NCBI GenBank assembly: GCA_039927975.1
Contig: JBDSTZ010000073.1
Location: forward strand, 1-12,451
DNA length: 12,451 nucleotides
Reading direction: 5' to 3'
From: JBDSTZ01 sp039927975
GTDB lineage: Bacteria > Pseudomonadota > Gammaproteobacteria > Burkholderiales > Burkholderiaceae_D
In this document: positions 6,443-12,451 of the stretch, one piece after another
Position numbering within the stretch: position 1 is the first letter of the stretch
Layout of the letters: the number at the start of each line of letters is the position of its first letter
Notes under the pieces: model-generated
Seen by the model: the letters and a program-made list of their open reading frames with translations, nothing else
What the model was told of the DNA's origin: nothing
The model's database searches: none
Translations under genes and position numbers: made by a program

Positions 6443-6455
6443 AAAGGTTTGGCCG

Positions 6456-7040
6456 ATGCTGCATATTGTCGACGACGAAGACGTGATCCGCGATGCCCTC
6501 ACTTTCTTGGCGCAAACGCGCGGCATCGAGGCGCGCGGCTATGCCAGCGCGCAAGGCTTTCTTGACCACGTGGGCAAGCAGCTCGACCCCGACGGCGACT
6601 GCGTGCTGCTCGACGTGCGCATGCCCGGCATGAACGGGGTCGGCGTGTTCGACCAGCTGAGCGCGCGCGGCCTGACGGCGCGCCTGCCCGTCATCTTCGT
6701 CACCGGCCACGGCGACGTGCCGATGGCGGTTGACACCCTCAAGCGCGGCGCCTTCGATTTTTTTGAAAAACCCTTCAACGACAACGCTTTGATGGACCGC
6801 GTCGAGCAAGCGCTGGTGGTGTCGCGCCAGGCCGGCGAGGCGGCCGCCGTGCAGACCCGGCTGGCCAGCTTGTCGGCGCGCGAGCGCGAAGTGCTCGACC
6901 TCATTTTGGCCGGCAAGATGAACAAGGTCGTCGCCGACAAGCTCGGCATCAGCATGCGCACCGTCGAGGTGCACCGCGCGCATATCTTCGACAAGATGCA
7001 GGTCAAGACGGCGGTCGAGTTGGCAGGGCTGCTCAAATAA
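6456..7040 (+). CDS. dctR: C4-dicarboxylate response regulator DctR, FixJ/NarL type
   Basis: The 194-residue two-domain regulator has a receiver domain (1-120) with acidic pocket D6/D7, phospho-acceptor D53 in CVLLDVRMPGMNG, T83 in VIFVTGHGDVPMAV and K105 in FFEKPF. A LuxR-type helix-turn-helix follows at about 136-193 (LSAREREVLDLILAGKMNKV, then ADKLGISMRTVEVHRAHIF). This is the FixJ/StyR/TodT subfamily to which Rhodobacter DctR belongs. It lacks the sigma-54 AAA+ domain of rhizobial DctD, so it should act with ordinary sigma-70 RNA polymerase. AAAGG lies eight bases before the ATG. It is 138 bases downstream of dctS, wider than usual, with a hairpin and tandem repeats between. It is expected to activate dctPQM on phosphorylation by DctS. 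Confidence 0.93.
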   Translation: MLHIVDDEDVIRDALTFLAQTRGIEARGYASAQGFLDHVGKQLDPDGDCVLLDVRMPGMNGVGVFDQLSARGLTARLPVIFVTGHGDVPMAVDTLKRGAFDFFEKPFNDNALMDRVEQALVVSRQAGEAAAVQTRLASLSAREREVLDLILAGKMNKVVADKLGISMRTVEVHRAHIFDKMQVKTAVELAGLLK

Positions 7041-7094
7041 GGCCGGTATCCCGGTTGCTTCCCCAAACAAGCCCTGGAAAACGGCGCTGAAAGA

Positions 7095-7122
7095 CAGAAG
7101 CCTCAGCGAACGGAGGCTTCTG
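7095..7122. terminator. Hairpin terminator downstream of dctR
   Basis: A perfect 10-bp stem, CAGAAGCCTC (7095-7104) with GAGGCTTCTG (7113-7122), encloses an 8-base loop 54 bases after the dctR stop. The trailing T-run is poor on plus (CTTG) and modest on minus (TCTTTC). It probably ends the dctSR transcript, or terminates a minus-strand transcript coming from the 7150-7270 region. Confidence 0.55.
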
Positions 7123-7255
7123 CTTGATGCGGTCCGATTCCGCTTACCTAGACCTGGCTAGACCATTTCTGGTGGGCGGCTCCTTCCATCGGCTTAGGGA
7201 ACCTCGACTTCTCCCACGAGCAAAATACCCGCCGGTCGGCAAATTCTAGTGCAAA

Positions 7256-7273
7256 TTGATCGAAAATGATCAA
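7256..7273. promoter_or_regulatory. Small dyad, possible operator
   Basis: TTGATC and GATCAA flank the six bases GAAAAT in a locally AT-rich patch. It may be a small regulator-binding dyad, or coincidental. No adjacent gene clearly depends on it. Confidence 0.2.
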
Positions 7274-7640
7274 ATCTCCTAGTAATGTGTGGGTGTGGTA
7301 CGGAGGCGAAATCCTTGATGGCCAGCGGATGCTGCGCCGCCCCGACGATACCTTGCGGCGCGCTCCAGTTCGGGAAGCTTGAACGACTACAAACTATCGG
7401 GATGACACACTGCCATCCCACCTGCCGCGTCCTGAAAAGCGAAGTCCAGCTTGCCCAGCGGCTTGGACGCCGATGCGTTCGCGCGGCAACGCAGAACCGT
7501 CGCCGTAAAAACGACTCGAACGTAAGGGCGCAACAGGCAGCTTCATGAAGGCCGCCGGTGCGCGCAGCCAACCCGCGTGCGCCGGTGATGCCGGCAGCAG
7601 CCTTAAAATCAACGCACACCATCCTTTGTGAGGCACTCCG

Positions 7641-8015
7641 ATGAGCGAGAAGACTATTGCAGACAAGATGTTCTTGAAAAATGCGAAATCGATGGCGGTG
7701 TTCAACGGCGCGGCGCACCCGACCTTGGTCGAGCAATTGCCCAATGAACTGATCGATCACGCCAAGGGCGAGGCCGACGTGGTGTTGATGTTCGCCCTCA
7801 ACCAGCGCGAGCTTGAGCAATATTTCCCGGCCGCGATCGAACGGCTCGGCGAGAAAAGCTCGCTGTGGATCGCCTATCTGAAAAGCACCGCCTCGAAGGC
7901 CACCGACATCAACCGCGATTCGATCAACGCCTGGGCGAAGGAGCGCGGGGTCACGGCGGTGGCGATGATTTCGGTCGACGGCGACTGGTTTGCGCTGCGG
8001 CTCAAGCGGATGTGA
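7641..8015 (+). CDS. DUF3052 family protein
   Basis: This soluble protein of 124 residues starts MSEKTIADKMFLKNAKSMAV, has a central EADVVLMFALNQRELEQYFP, and ends with SSLWIAYLKSTASKATDINR and VAMISVDGDWFALRLKRM. The LWIAYLK...ATDI(N/T)RD block and the terminal (I/V)DG(D/T)W(F/S)ALR block are what I recall of DUF3052 proteins. These are small single-domain proteins of unknown biochemical function that vaguely resemble methyltransferase folds without a cofactor motif. TGAGG lies just upstream of the ATG and TTAAAAT about 35 bases before it could be a -10 box. It has no operon partner: dctR is 600 bases upstream and queG is convergent. No signal peptide or membrane segment is visible. The family call is from memory. 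Confidence 0.75.
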   Translation: MSEKTIADKMFLKNAKSMAVFNGAAHPTLVEQLPNELIDHAKGEADVVLMFALNQRELEQYFPAAIERLGEKSSLWIAYLKSTASKATDINRDSINAWAKERGVTAVAMISVDGDWFALRLKRM

Positions 8016-8076
8016 ACGGCTGGCTGCTCAGTCAATGCGGCGAGCGTTCGCCGGCGCAAGCATGCCTGCGACCAGC

Positions 8077-8145
8077 GGCTCACACATACCGAACGTCTGG
8101 CTCACACATGCCGAACGTCCGGCGGCTCACGCAAGCAGCAAGTCC
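8077..8145. repeat. 22-bp tandem repeats between the DUF3052 gene and queG
   Basis: Unit 1 (8077-8098, GGCTCACACATACCGAACGT then CT) and unit 2 (8099-8120) differ at only two positions. A degenerate third copy (8121-8145) keeps CGGCTCACGCA and AGTCC. A fourth, GGCCGCTCACGCATGCCG from 8146, contains the queG stop codon. There is no spacer, so this is not a CRISPR. It fills the convergent gap between the two genes. Confidence 0.75.
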
Positions 8146-8151
8146 GGCCGC

Positions 8152-9237
8152 TCACGCATGCCGCGCCAGCGCCCATGCCACGTGTGCGCGCACCATCGGC
8201 GAAGGATCGTCGGCGCGCGCCGTCAGCGCGGCGACGATGGCAGGGTCGCCCTTGGCTTGGCCGGCCGCGTTGCCCAGGCCCACAGCCAGGTTGCGCAGCC
8301 AACGCTCGTGGCCGATCCGGCGGATCGGGCTGCCTTCCATGCGCTGGTTGAACTCGGCCTCGCTCCAGCCGAACAGGGTCGTCATGGCGGCGCTGCCGAG
8401 CTCGTTGCGCTGGTCAAAATCGGGCACCACGGTGCGCTGGGCGTACTTGTTCCACGGGCACACGGTCTGGCAATCGTCGCAGCCGTAGACCCGGTTGCCG
8501 ATCAACGGGCGCAGCTCGATCGGAATGGCGCCCTTGAGTTCAATCGTTAAATAGGAAATGCAACGCCGCGCGTCGAGCCGGCCCGGTCCGAGGATCGCCT
8601 GGGTCGGGCAGACGCCGATGCAGGCCGCGCACTGGCCGCAATGGGCGCTCGCCGGCGGGTCGACCGGCAGCGGCAAGTCGACCAGAATCTCGCCGAGAAA
8701 AAACATCGAGCCGGCCTCGCGGCTGAGCATGAGAGTGTGCTTGCCCCGCCAGCCGATGCCGGCCTTCTCGGCCAGCGGCAACTCCATCACCGGCGCCGAA
8801 TCGGTGAACACGCGGTAGCCGAGCGCGCCGGCCTCGGTCTCGATACGCGAGGCCAGTTGCTGCAGGCGGGCGCGCAGCACCTTGTGATAGTCGCGACCGC
8901 GCGCGTACAGCGACACCACCGCCGCGCGCGGATCGGCCAGGCGGGCCGATTCGCGCTCGCGCCAGTCGTCGGGGGTGTCGGCCGGCAAATAGTTCATGCG
9001 CGCGCTGATGACCCGCACCGTGCCGGGCACCAGCTCGGCGGGACGGGCGCGCTTGAGACCGTGGCTTGCCATATAATCCATCTCGCCGTGGTGGCCGGCG
9101 GCCAGCCAGGCTTGCAGGCCGGCCTCGGCGGCGGACAGGTCGATGTCGGCGATGCGCACGTCGGCAAACCCGAGCTCGGCGCCCCAGCGTTTGATGGCCA
9201 GCGCGAGGGCGGGCAGGTCGGCATTGCTTGAAGACAT
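8152..9237 (-). CDS. queG: Epoxyqueuosine reductase QueG
   Basis: QueG catalyses the last step of queuosine synthesis, reducing epoxyqueuosine to queuosine in the wobble position of GUN tRNAs, with cobalamin and two [4Fe-4S] clusters. The 361-residue protein shows both ferredoxin-type clusters: C200, C203, C206 and C210 in CGQCAACIGVCP, and C253, C256 and C260 in CDDCQTVCPWNK. The region YRVFTDSAPVMELPLAEKAG carries the conserved acidic residue D146, proposed proton donor in this family. GWRGKHTLML and SREAGSMFFLGEIL are family blocks. A C-terminal HEAT-like segment (about 310-361) binds tRNA. The ATG at 9237 was chosen because MSSSNADLPALALAIKRWGA is a natural QueG start; the open frame runs further upstream but only through intergenic repeats. 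No clear Shine-Dalgarno is seen. It is divergent from tsaE. Confidence 0.95.
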   Translation of the reverse strand: MSSSNADLPALALAIKRWGAELGFADVRIADIDLSAAEAGLQAWLAAGHHGEMDYMASHGLKRARPAELVPGTVRVISARMNYLPADTPDDWRERESARLADPRAAVVSLYARGRDYHKVLRARLQQLASRIETEAGALGYRVFTDSAPVMELPLAEKAGIGWRGKHTLMLSREAGSMFFLGEILVDLPLPVDPPASAHCGQCAACIGVCPTQAILGPGRLDARRCISYLTIELKGAIPIELRPLIGNRVYGCDDCQTVCPWNKYAQRTVVPDFDQRNELGSAAMTTLFGWSEAEFNQRMEGSPIRRIGHERWLRNLAVGLGNAAGQAKGDPAIVAALTARADDPSPMVRAHVAWALARHA

Positions 9238-9300
9238 GCGATAGCGGGCTACAATAAAGAGAAGACAACTGCGATACGGCCAAGCGGGAGGCCGGGGTCC

Positions 9301-9369
9301 GAACAACCGTCGTGCCGGCGCCAGTACAACCGTCGCACCCGCGCCAGAACAACCGTCGCACCCGCGCAG
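9301..9369. repeat. Three 23-bp direct repeats (queG-tsaE intergenic region)
   Basis: The units at 9301-9323, 9324-9346 and 9347-9369 share the form GAACAACCGTCGCACCCGCG followed by CCA or CAG. Copies 2 and 3 are nearly identical and copy 1 is more diverged. The third copy runs directly into the left arm of the REP-like double hairpin, so the array looks like tandem amplification of the outer edge of that element. Confidence 0.8.
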
Positions 9370-9432
9370 GCGGGTGTCCATAGCGCCTCCGACCTGTCGT
9401 GCTATGGATTCCCGCCTGCGCGGGAACGACGG
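9353..9432. repeat. REP/BIME-like double hairpin element
   Basis: Two 32-base arms, 9353-9384 and 9401-9432, are inverted copies (28 of 32 positions) around a 16-base spacer. Each arm is itself a hairpin of the form CCCGCGCAGGCGGG. The family resembles the widespread proteobacterial TTCCCGCGCAGGCGGGAA repeat. The four differences are CA...TG in one arm versus TT...AA in the other, so base pairing within each arm is kept. Such elements are usually spread by RAYT (REP-associated Y1) transposases; none is in the window. Confidence 0.8.
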
Positions 9433-9505
9433 TTTGACGGCAAACACTGACACTTAGACGGTTTGAAGGCAAACACTGACGACGGTTTTGACGGCAAACA
9501 CTGAG
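9428..9505. repeat. Three 24-bp repeats with GTTTG/CAAAC core
   Basis: GACGGTTTGACGGCAAACAC followed by TGAC occurs at 9428-9451, 9457-9480 (one A change) and 9481-9504 (one extra T). Each has a short internal dyad, GTTTG-N4-CAAAC. The first copy overlaps the right REP-like arm. The block lies 60 bases before tsaE. Confidence 0.78.
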
Positions 9506-9564
9506 ATTTAATTTCGCAGCGTGCCGGGCCGGACCTGGCCATCCACAATCCACCATTCTATTCG

Positions 9565-10050
9565 ATGCAGCATTTCACAGCCCACCTCCACGATGAAGCC
9601 GGTACCGCAGCGCTCGGCGCGGCCCTCGCGCGCGCCTTGCAACCGGGCCTGGCGATCCACCTGCACGGCGACCTCGGCGCCGGCAAGACCGCCCTCACGC
9701 GCGCCCTGCTGCACGCCGCCGGCCACGTCGGCCACGTCAAGAGCCCGACCTACACCTTGGCCGAACCCTACAGTATCGTGCTGGCCGGCCGCCGCGTCGG
9801 CGTGATCCACTTCGACCTGTACCGCATGTCGAGTCCCGAGGAATTCCTCGACGCCGGTTTCCGCGAGGACTTCAACGGCGACAACATTTGCATCGTCGAG
9901 TGGCCCGAAAAGGCCGATCCGGTGTTGCCGCCCCCCGATCTAAATATCCTCCTGCGCGTTGCCGGCGAGGGCCGTGATGTAGAATTGCAAGCGTTGTCCC
10001 ACCTGGGTTCGCTATGCCTCGACCGCCTCACCTTCGCCCCAAACCTGTGA
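9565..10050 (+). CDS. tsaE: tRNA threonylcarbamoyladenosine biosynthesis ATPase TsaE
   Basis: TsaE (YjeE) is the P-loop ATPase that works with TsaB and TsaD to place threonylcarbamoyl on A37 of ANN-decoding tRNAs. The 161-residue protein has a Walker A motif, GDLGAGKT (residues 35-42), the family block SPTYTLAEPY (60-69), HFDLYRM with D84 (Walker B-like) and IVEWPEK with E112 and W113. All are conserved TsaE landmarks, and the length is normal. The ATG at 9565 starts MQHFTAHLHDE; no clear Shine-Dalgarno precedes it, and the upstream DNA is repeat-rich. The 3' end overlaps amiC by 37 bases, so the two are translationally coupled. The queG / tsaE / amidase neighbourhood is common in proteobacteria and supports the call. 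Confidence 0.95.
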   Translation: MQHFTAHLHDEAGTAALGAALARALQPGLAIHLHGDLGAGKTALTRALLHAAGHVGHVKSPTYTLAEPYSIVLAGRRVGVIHFDLYRMSSPEEFLDAGFREDFNGDNICIVEWPEKADPVLPPPDLNILLRVAGEGRDVELQALSHLGSLCLDRLTFAPNL

Positions 10051-11462
10051 ACACAGGCGCTGTCACGCGGCGCACCATGCTCAAGGCCGGCGGCACGCTG
10101 TTGCTGTCGGTGCTCACGCCGCTGCCGGCGCGCGCCGCGCAGATCCTCGCCGTGCGGGTCTGGCCGGCCGCCGACTATACCCGCGTCACGCTGGAAAACG
10201 ACAGCGACCTCAAAGCCACCCACGCCATCGTCACCGACCCGGACCGGCTGGTGGTCGACATCGAAGGCCTGGGCCTGAACCCGGCCCTCAAGACCCTGAT
10301 CGCCAAGATCCAGTCGGGCGACCCGTACATCAAGCAGGTGCGGGTGGGCCAGTACAAGCCGAACGTGGTGCGCCTGGTGTTCGACCTGAAGGAACCGGTC
10401 ACGCCGCAGGTGTTCACGCTCGCGCCGATCGGCAACTACAAGCACCGCCTGATCTTCGACCTGTACCCGGTGACCCCGGTCGACCCGATCGCGGCGATGA
10501 TCGAAAAAGGCGAGTGGACGCCGGAAGCGGCGCCGATGGGCCGCCCCGAACTGCACGCGCCGCAGACGCCGGCAATCGCCAAGGCCGATCCGCAGCCGGA
10601 ACTCAGGCCGGAGATCAAGCCGGAGTTCAGGCCGGAGACCAAGCCCGAGTTCAGGCCCGAGCAAAAGACCGAACCAAAGTCCGAGCCGAAATCGGAGCCG
10701 CGCCTTGAAGCAAAGTCCGAAGCGAAGACCGACCCGCGCCAGCAAAAAGTGGCGCGCCTGATCACCATCGCGCTCGACCCTGGCCACGGCGGCGAAGACC
10801 CGGGCGCGATCGGCGCCGCCGGCAGCCGCGAAAAGGACATCGTGCTGGCCATCGCCAAGCGGCTCAAGTTCAAGCTGGAGGAACTGGCCAACATGCGCGT
10901 CATGCTGACCCGCGACGCTGACTATTTCGTGCCGCTCGGGACCCGCGTCGAGAAGGCGCGCAAGGTCCAGGCCGACCTGTTCGTCTCGTTGCACGCCGAC
11001 GCCTTTGTCGAGCCGACCGCGCGCGGCTCGTCGGTATTCGTGCTGTCCGAGAAAGGCGCCACCTCGACCGCCGCGCGCTGGCTCGCCAACAAGGAAAACC
11101 TGGCCGACGCGATCGGCGGCGTCAACATCGGCAACCACGACAAGCAGCTCGCCAGCGTGCTGCTCGACCTGTCGACGACGGCGCAGATCAACGACAGCAT
11201 GAAGCTTGGCAAAGCGGTGCTCAGTGAAATCGGCGGCATCGCGCGCCTGCACAGGGGCGCGGTCGAACAGGCCGGCTTCGCCGTGCTCAAGGCGCCCGAC
11301 ATTCCCTCGATCCTGATCGAGACCGCCTTCATCTCGAACCCGGAAGAAGAAGCCAAGCTGCGCGACAACGCCTACCAGGACCAGATCGCCGACGCGATCA
11401 CCAAGGGCATCAAACGCTATTTCGCACGCAATCCACCGCTGGCCAAGAGCCGCATGACATAA
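10014..11462 (+). CDS. amiC: N-acetylmuramoyl-L-alanine amidase AmiC with AMIN domain
   Basis: This periplasmic zinc amidase removes stem peptides from peptidoglycan to split daughter cells. The 482-residue protein begins with a twin-arginine signal (TRRTMLKAGGTLLLSVLTPL then PARAA, about 18-42), as in E. coli AmiA and AmiC. Next are an AMIN domain (about 43-155; targets the septum), a charged P/E/K-rich linker (about 165-245) and an Amidase_3 domain (about 250-478). Zinc ligands are visible: H258 in DPGHGGEDPGAIG, E273 in SREKDIVLA and H327 in SLHADAF; catalytic E436 lies in LIETAFISNPEEE. The start lies inside tsaE (37-base overlap). An autoinhibitory helix, as in E. coli amidases, may lie in the segment before E436; activation would need an EnvC/NlpD-type LytM protein, not present here. 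Confidence 0.95.
   Translation: MPRPPHLRPKPVNTGAVTRRTMLKAGGTLLLSVLTPLPARAAQILAVRVWPAADYTRVTLENDSDLKATHAIVTDPDRLVVDIEGLGLNPALKTLIAKIQSGDPYIKQVRVGQYKPNVVRLVFDLKEPVTPQVFTLAPIGNYKHRLIFDLYPVTPVDPIAAMIEKGEWTPEAAPMGRPELHAPQTPAIAKADPQPELRPEIKPEFRPETKPEFRPEQKTEPKSEPKSEPRLEAKSEAKTDPRQQKVARLITIALDPGHGGEDPGAIGAAGSREKDIVLAIAKRLKFKLEELANMRVMLTRDADYFVPLGTRVEKARKVQADLFVSLHADAFVEPTARGSSVFVLSEKGATSTAARWLANKENLADAIGGVNIGNHDKQLASVLLDLSTTAQINDSMKLGKAVLSEIGGIARLHRGAVEQAGFAVLKAPDIPSILIETAFISNPEEEAKLRDNAYQDQIADAITKGIKRYFARNPPLAKSRMT
10597..10740 (+). repeat. P/E/K-rich repetitive linker coding region in amiC
   Basis: Within amiC, a short codon block is iterated with drift: units such as RPEIKPEF, RPETKPEF, RPEQKTEP, then KSEP, KSEP, and KSEAKTDP. 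DNA copies of CAGGCCGGAG(A/T)..AAGCC are visible at 10605-10660. It encodes the flexible charged spacer between the AMIN and amidase domains and is likely variable in length between strains. Confidence 0.7.
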
Positions 11463-11471
11463 GGACATTCG

Positions 11472-12269
11472 ATGAGCACGACCCAGCCATGCCAGTTCGG
11501 CCAACTGCCGGCGGTTGAAATCCTGGCGGCCGATGGCGCCCGCGCGATCGTGACCCTGTTCGGCGCCCACCTCGTGTCGTGGAAAAGCGCCGACGGCCAG
11601 GAGCGACTGTTCTGCAGCAGCGCCACCCCGCTCGACGGCAGCGCGGCGATTCGCGGCGGCGTGCCCGTGATCTTCCCCCAGTTTAACCAGCGCGGCCCCG
11701 GCATGCGGCACGGCTTCGCCCGCGTATCGACCTGGCGCCTGATCGACAGCGGCGAGCATGAAGGCGACACCTTTGCCGTGTTCGGCCTCGAACCGGCAGA
11801 TCTAACCGCCGACTTCCGCGCGGCCTGGCCGCACACCTTCGCGCTGCGCCTGCGCGTGGCGATTGCGGCTAACCGGCTTGAGATGAGTTTCGAAGTCGAC
11901 AACGGCGGCGCCGACGACTTCAGCTTTTCGGTTGCCCTGCACACCTACCACGCAATCGACGATATCGACCAGGTCAGGATCGACGGGGTGCAGCCGGAGA
12001 CGCTGGCGATCGGCGAAAAGCTCGATCAGATCTTCTTTGGGATTGGCGGCGAAGTGGTGCTCGACAGCGGTGCTGCGGTGCGCGTGACGAACCAGAGCGG
12101 GTTCACCGACGCGGTGGTGTGGAACCCCGGCGCGGCGGCGGCGGCGGCCCTGAGCGACTTGGCCGACCACGAGTACAAGCACTTTGTTTGCATCGAGCCG
12201 TCGGCCATCGACCCGGTGCCGCTGGCGCCCGGCGCGCAGTGGCGCGGGGTGTACCAGGTGCGCGTCTAG
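11472..12269 (+). CDS. D-hexose-6-phosphate mutarotase (aldose 1-epimerase-like, YeaD type)
   Basis: A 265-residue cytosolic protein of the galactose-mutarotase-like fold, predicted to interconvert the alpha and beta anomers of glucose-6-phosphate. The family signatures are LFGAHLVSWKSADGQERLFC (29-48), AIRGGVPVIFPQFNQRGPGM then RHGFARVSTW with H80, SVALHTYHAI with H157 and H160, and HEYKHFVCIEPSAIDPVPLA with the likely catalytic base E242. Length is slightly shorter than E. coli YeaD. A short Ala run (221-226) is a local low-complexity tract in GC-rich DNA. AAGGA overlaps the amiC stop, six to eight bases before the ATG, suggesting co-transcription with tsaE-amiC. There is no obvious functional link to peptidoglycan splitting, so it is likely just an operon passenger. 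Confidence 0.92.
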   Translation: MSTTQPCQFGQLPAVEILAADGARAIVTLFGAHLVSWKSADGQERLFCSSATPLDGSAAIRGGVPVIFPQFNQRGPGMRHGFARVSTWRLIDSGEHEGDTFAVFGLEPADLTADFRAAWPHTFALRLRVAIAANRLEMSFEVDNGGADDFSFSVALHTYHAIDDIDQVRIDGVQPETLAIGEKLDQIFFGIGGEVVLDSGAAVRVTNQSGFTDAVVWNPGAAAAAALSDLADHEYKHFVCIEPSAIDPVPLAPGAQWRGVYQVRV

Positions 12270-12293
12270 CGCGCGCCCGGCCCGCTTGCCTTT

Positions 12294-12451
12294 CTAGTTC
12301 GATTCCTTGATCACGCGCCCGGCGCTCGACTGCACCGGCCGCGCGTTGAGCGGATACAGGCGGCTGAACAGCGCCATCTGCGCCGGCGAGGCCGGCATCG
12401 GCTGGCGCATCACCACCCACAGCACGCCTTCGCTGCAAGGCGGCGTGGTCA
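12294..12451 (-). CDS. Alpha-type carbonic anhydrase, C-terminal part
   Basis: The gene enters from the right edge; only its last 51 residues and TAG stop (12294-12296) are visible. They read TTPPCSEGVLWVVMRQPMPA and SPAQMALFSRLYPLNARPVQ, ending GRVIKESN. The TTPPC-SEGV-W block is the alpha-carbonic-anhydrase signature containing the threonine gatekeeper (T199 in human CA II numbering) and LYPLNARPVQ...GR is the usual C-terminus. The enzyme hydrates CO2 to bicarbonate with a zinc ion held by three histidines, which lie outside the window. Bacterial members are usually periplasmic, but the signal peptide cannot be checked. It is convergent with the mutarotase gene with a gap of only 24 bases and no clear terminator. 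Confidence 0.85.
   Translation of the reverse strand, partial: TTPPCSEGVLWVVMRQPMPASPAQMALFSRLYPLNARPVQSSAGRVIKESN

Larger units (their letters stand above)
7041..7640. other. 600-base stretch without a convincing gene
   Basis: No frame here shows recognisable protein similarity. It contains a terminator-like hairpin near 7095-7122 and a short dyad TTGATC-N6-GATCAA at 7256-7273. On minus, a 41-codon open frame (about 7273 to 7148, TTG start, stop TAG) precedes that hairpin. A -10-like TTAAAAT around 7600 may serve the downstream DUF3052 gene. The AT content is higher around 7230-7290. It may contain gene remnants that I cannot identify. Confidence 0.5.

Noticed and set aside
7285..7548. 87-codon plus-strand frame in the dctR-DUF3052 gap
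   Set aside because: Cys/Arg-rich, no motif and no ribosome site; probably random.
8077..8145. CRISPR array
   Set aside because: Units are directly adjacent without spacers and no cas genes are present; the same applies to the 23-bp and 24-bp arrays near 9300-9505.
9768..11759. 660-codon minus-strand frame antisense to tsaE/amiC/mutarotase
   Set aside because: It is a shadow of three well-supported plus-strand genes; no motif of its own.
12103..12438. Minus-strand frame spanning the mutarotase 3' end and the right edge
   Set aside because: Arg/Ala-rich shadow; the true minus-strand gene there is the alpha-carbonic anhydrase tail in another frame.

Overview
This window looks like a chromosomal segment of a high-GC betaproteobacterium, most likely Burkholderiales / Oxalobacteraceae (Massilia-Duganella type). 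This is inferred from base composition, protein similarity recalled from these families and the queG-tsaE-amiC arrangement; no search was run. It holds ordinary housekeeping and transport genes plus one mobile-DNA scar and several clusters of small intergenic repeats.

Left end (1-1214): the C-terminus and right end of an IS256-family element sit directly inside a decayed group IIC intron on the minus strand. The intron keeps a recognisable 5' ribozyme half (from 959 downwards). Its reverse transcriptase is frame-broken near the start, has lost the whole catalytic core by an internal deletion, and is cut off at its 3' end by the IS. The intron begins exactly after the T-tract of a terminator hairpin (960-987, read on minus), the hallmark of group IIC targeting. 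Upstream on the same strand is an orphan leader-like region (about 1000-1161) with a GGGGAGTAG motif closed by a GTTTGG/CCAAAC pairing. It may be a yybP-ykoY (Mn2+) riboswitch cut off from its gene.

1215-7040: a complete tripartite TRAP C4-dicarboxylate uptake system, dctP-dctQ-dctM (minus), diverges from its two-component regulator, sensor kinase dctS and FixJ/NarL-type regulator dctR (plus). A perfect 9-4-9 inverted repeat lies between the divergent genes and is the best candidate DctR operator. This is the Rhodobacter-type DctSR-DctPQM layout. A GC-rich hairpin between dctP and dctQ may keep binding protein in excess over permease.

7041-8151: a mostly non-coding 600-base stretch with one terminator hairpin, then a small DUF3052-family gene, then degenerate 22-bp tandem repeats that run into the 3' end of queG.

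8152-12451: queG (minus) diverges from tsaE-amiC-(hexose-6-phosphate mutarotase) (plus). The 327-base divergent region is packed with three repeat types, including a REP/BIME-like double hairpin whose arms differ by compensated changes. The window closes with the C-terminus of an alpha-type carbonic anhydrase (minus), convergent with the mutarotase.

I found no convincing new defence or biosynthetic system. The most interesting items are the nested intron/IS scar beside an orphan leader, the divergent dct operator, and the repeat-rich queG/tsaE intergenic region.
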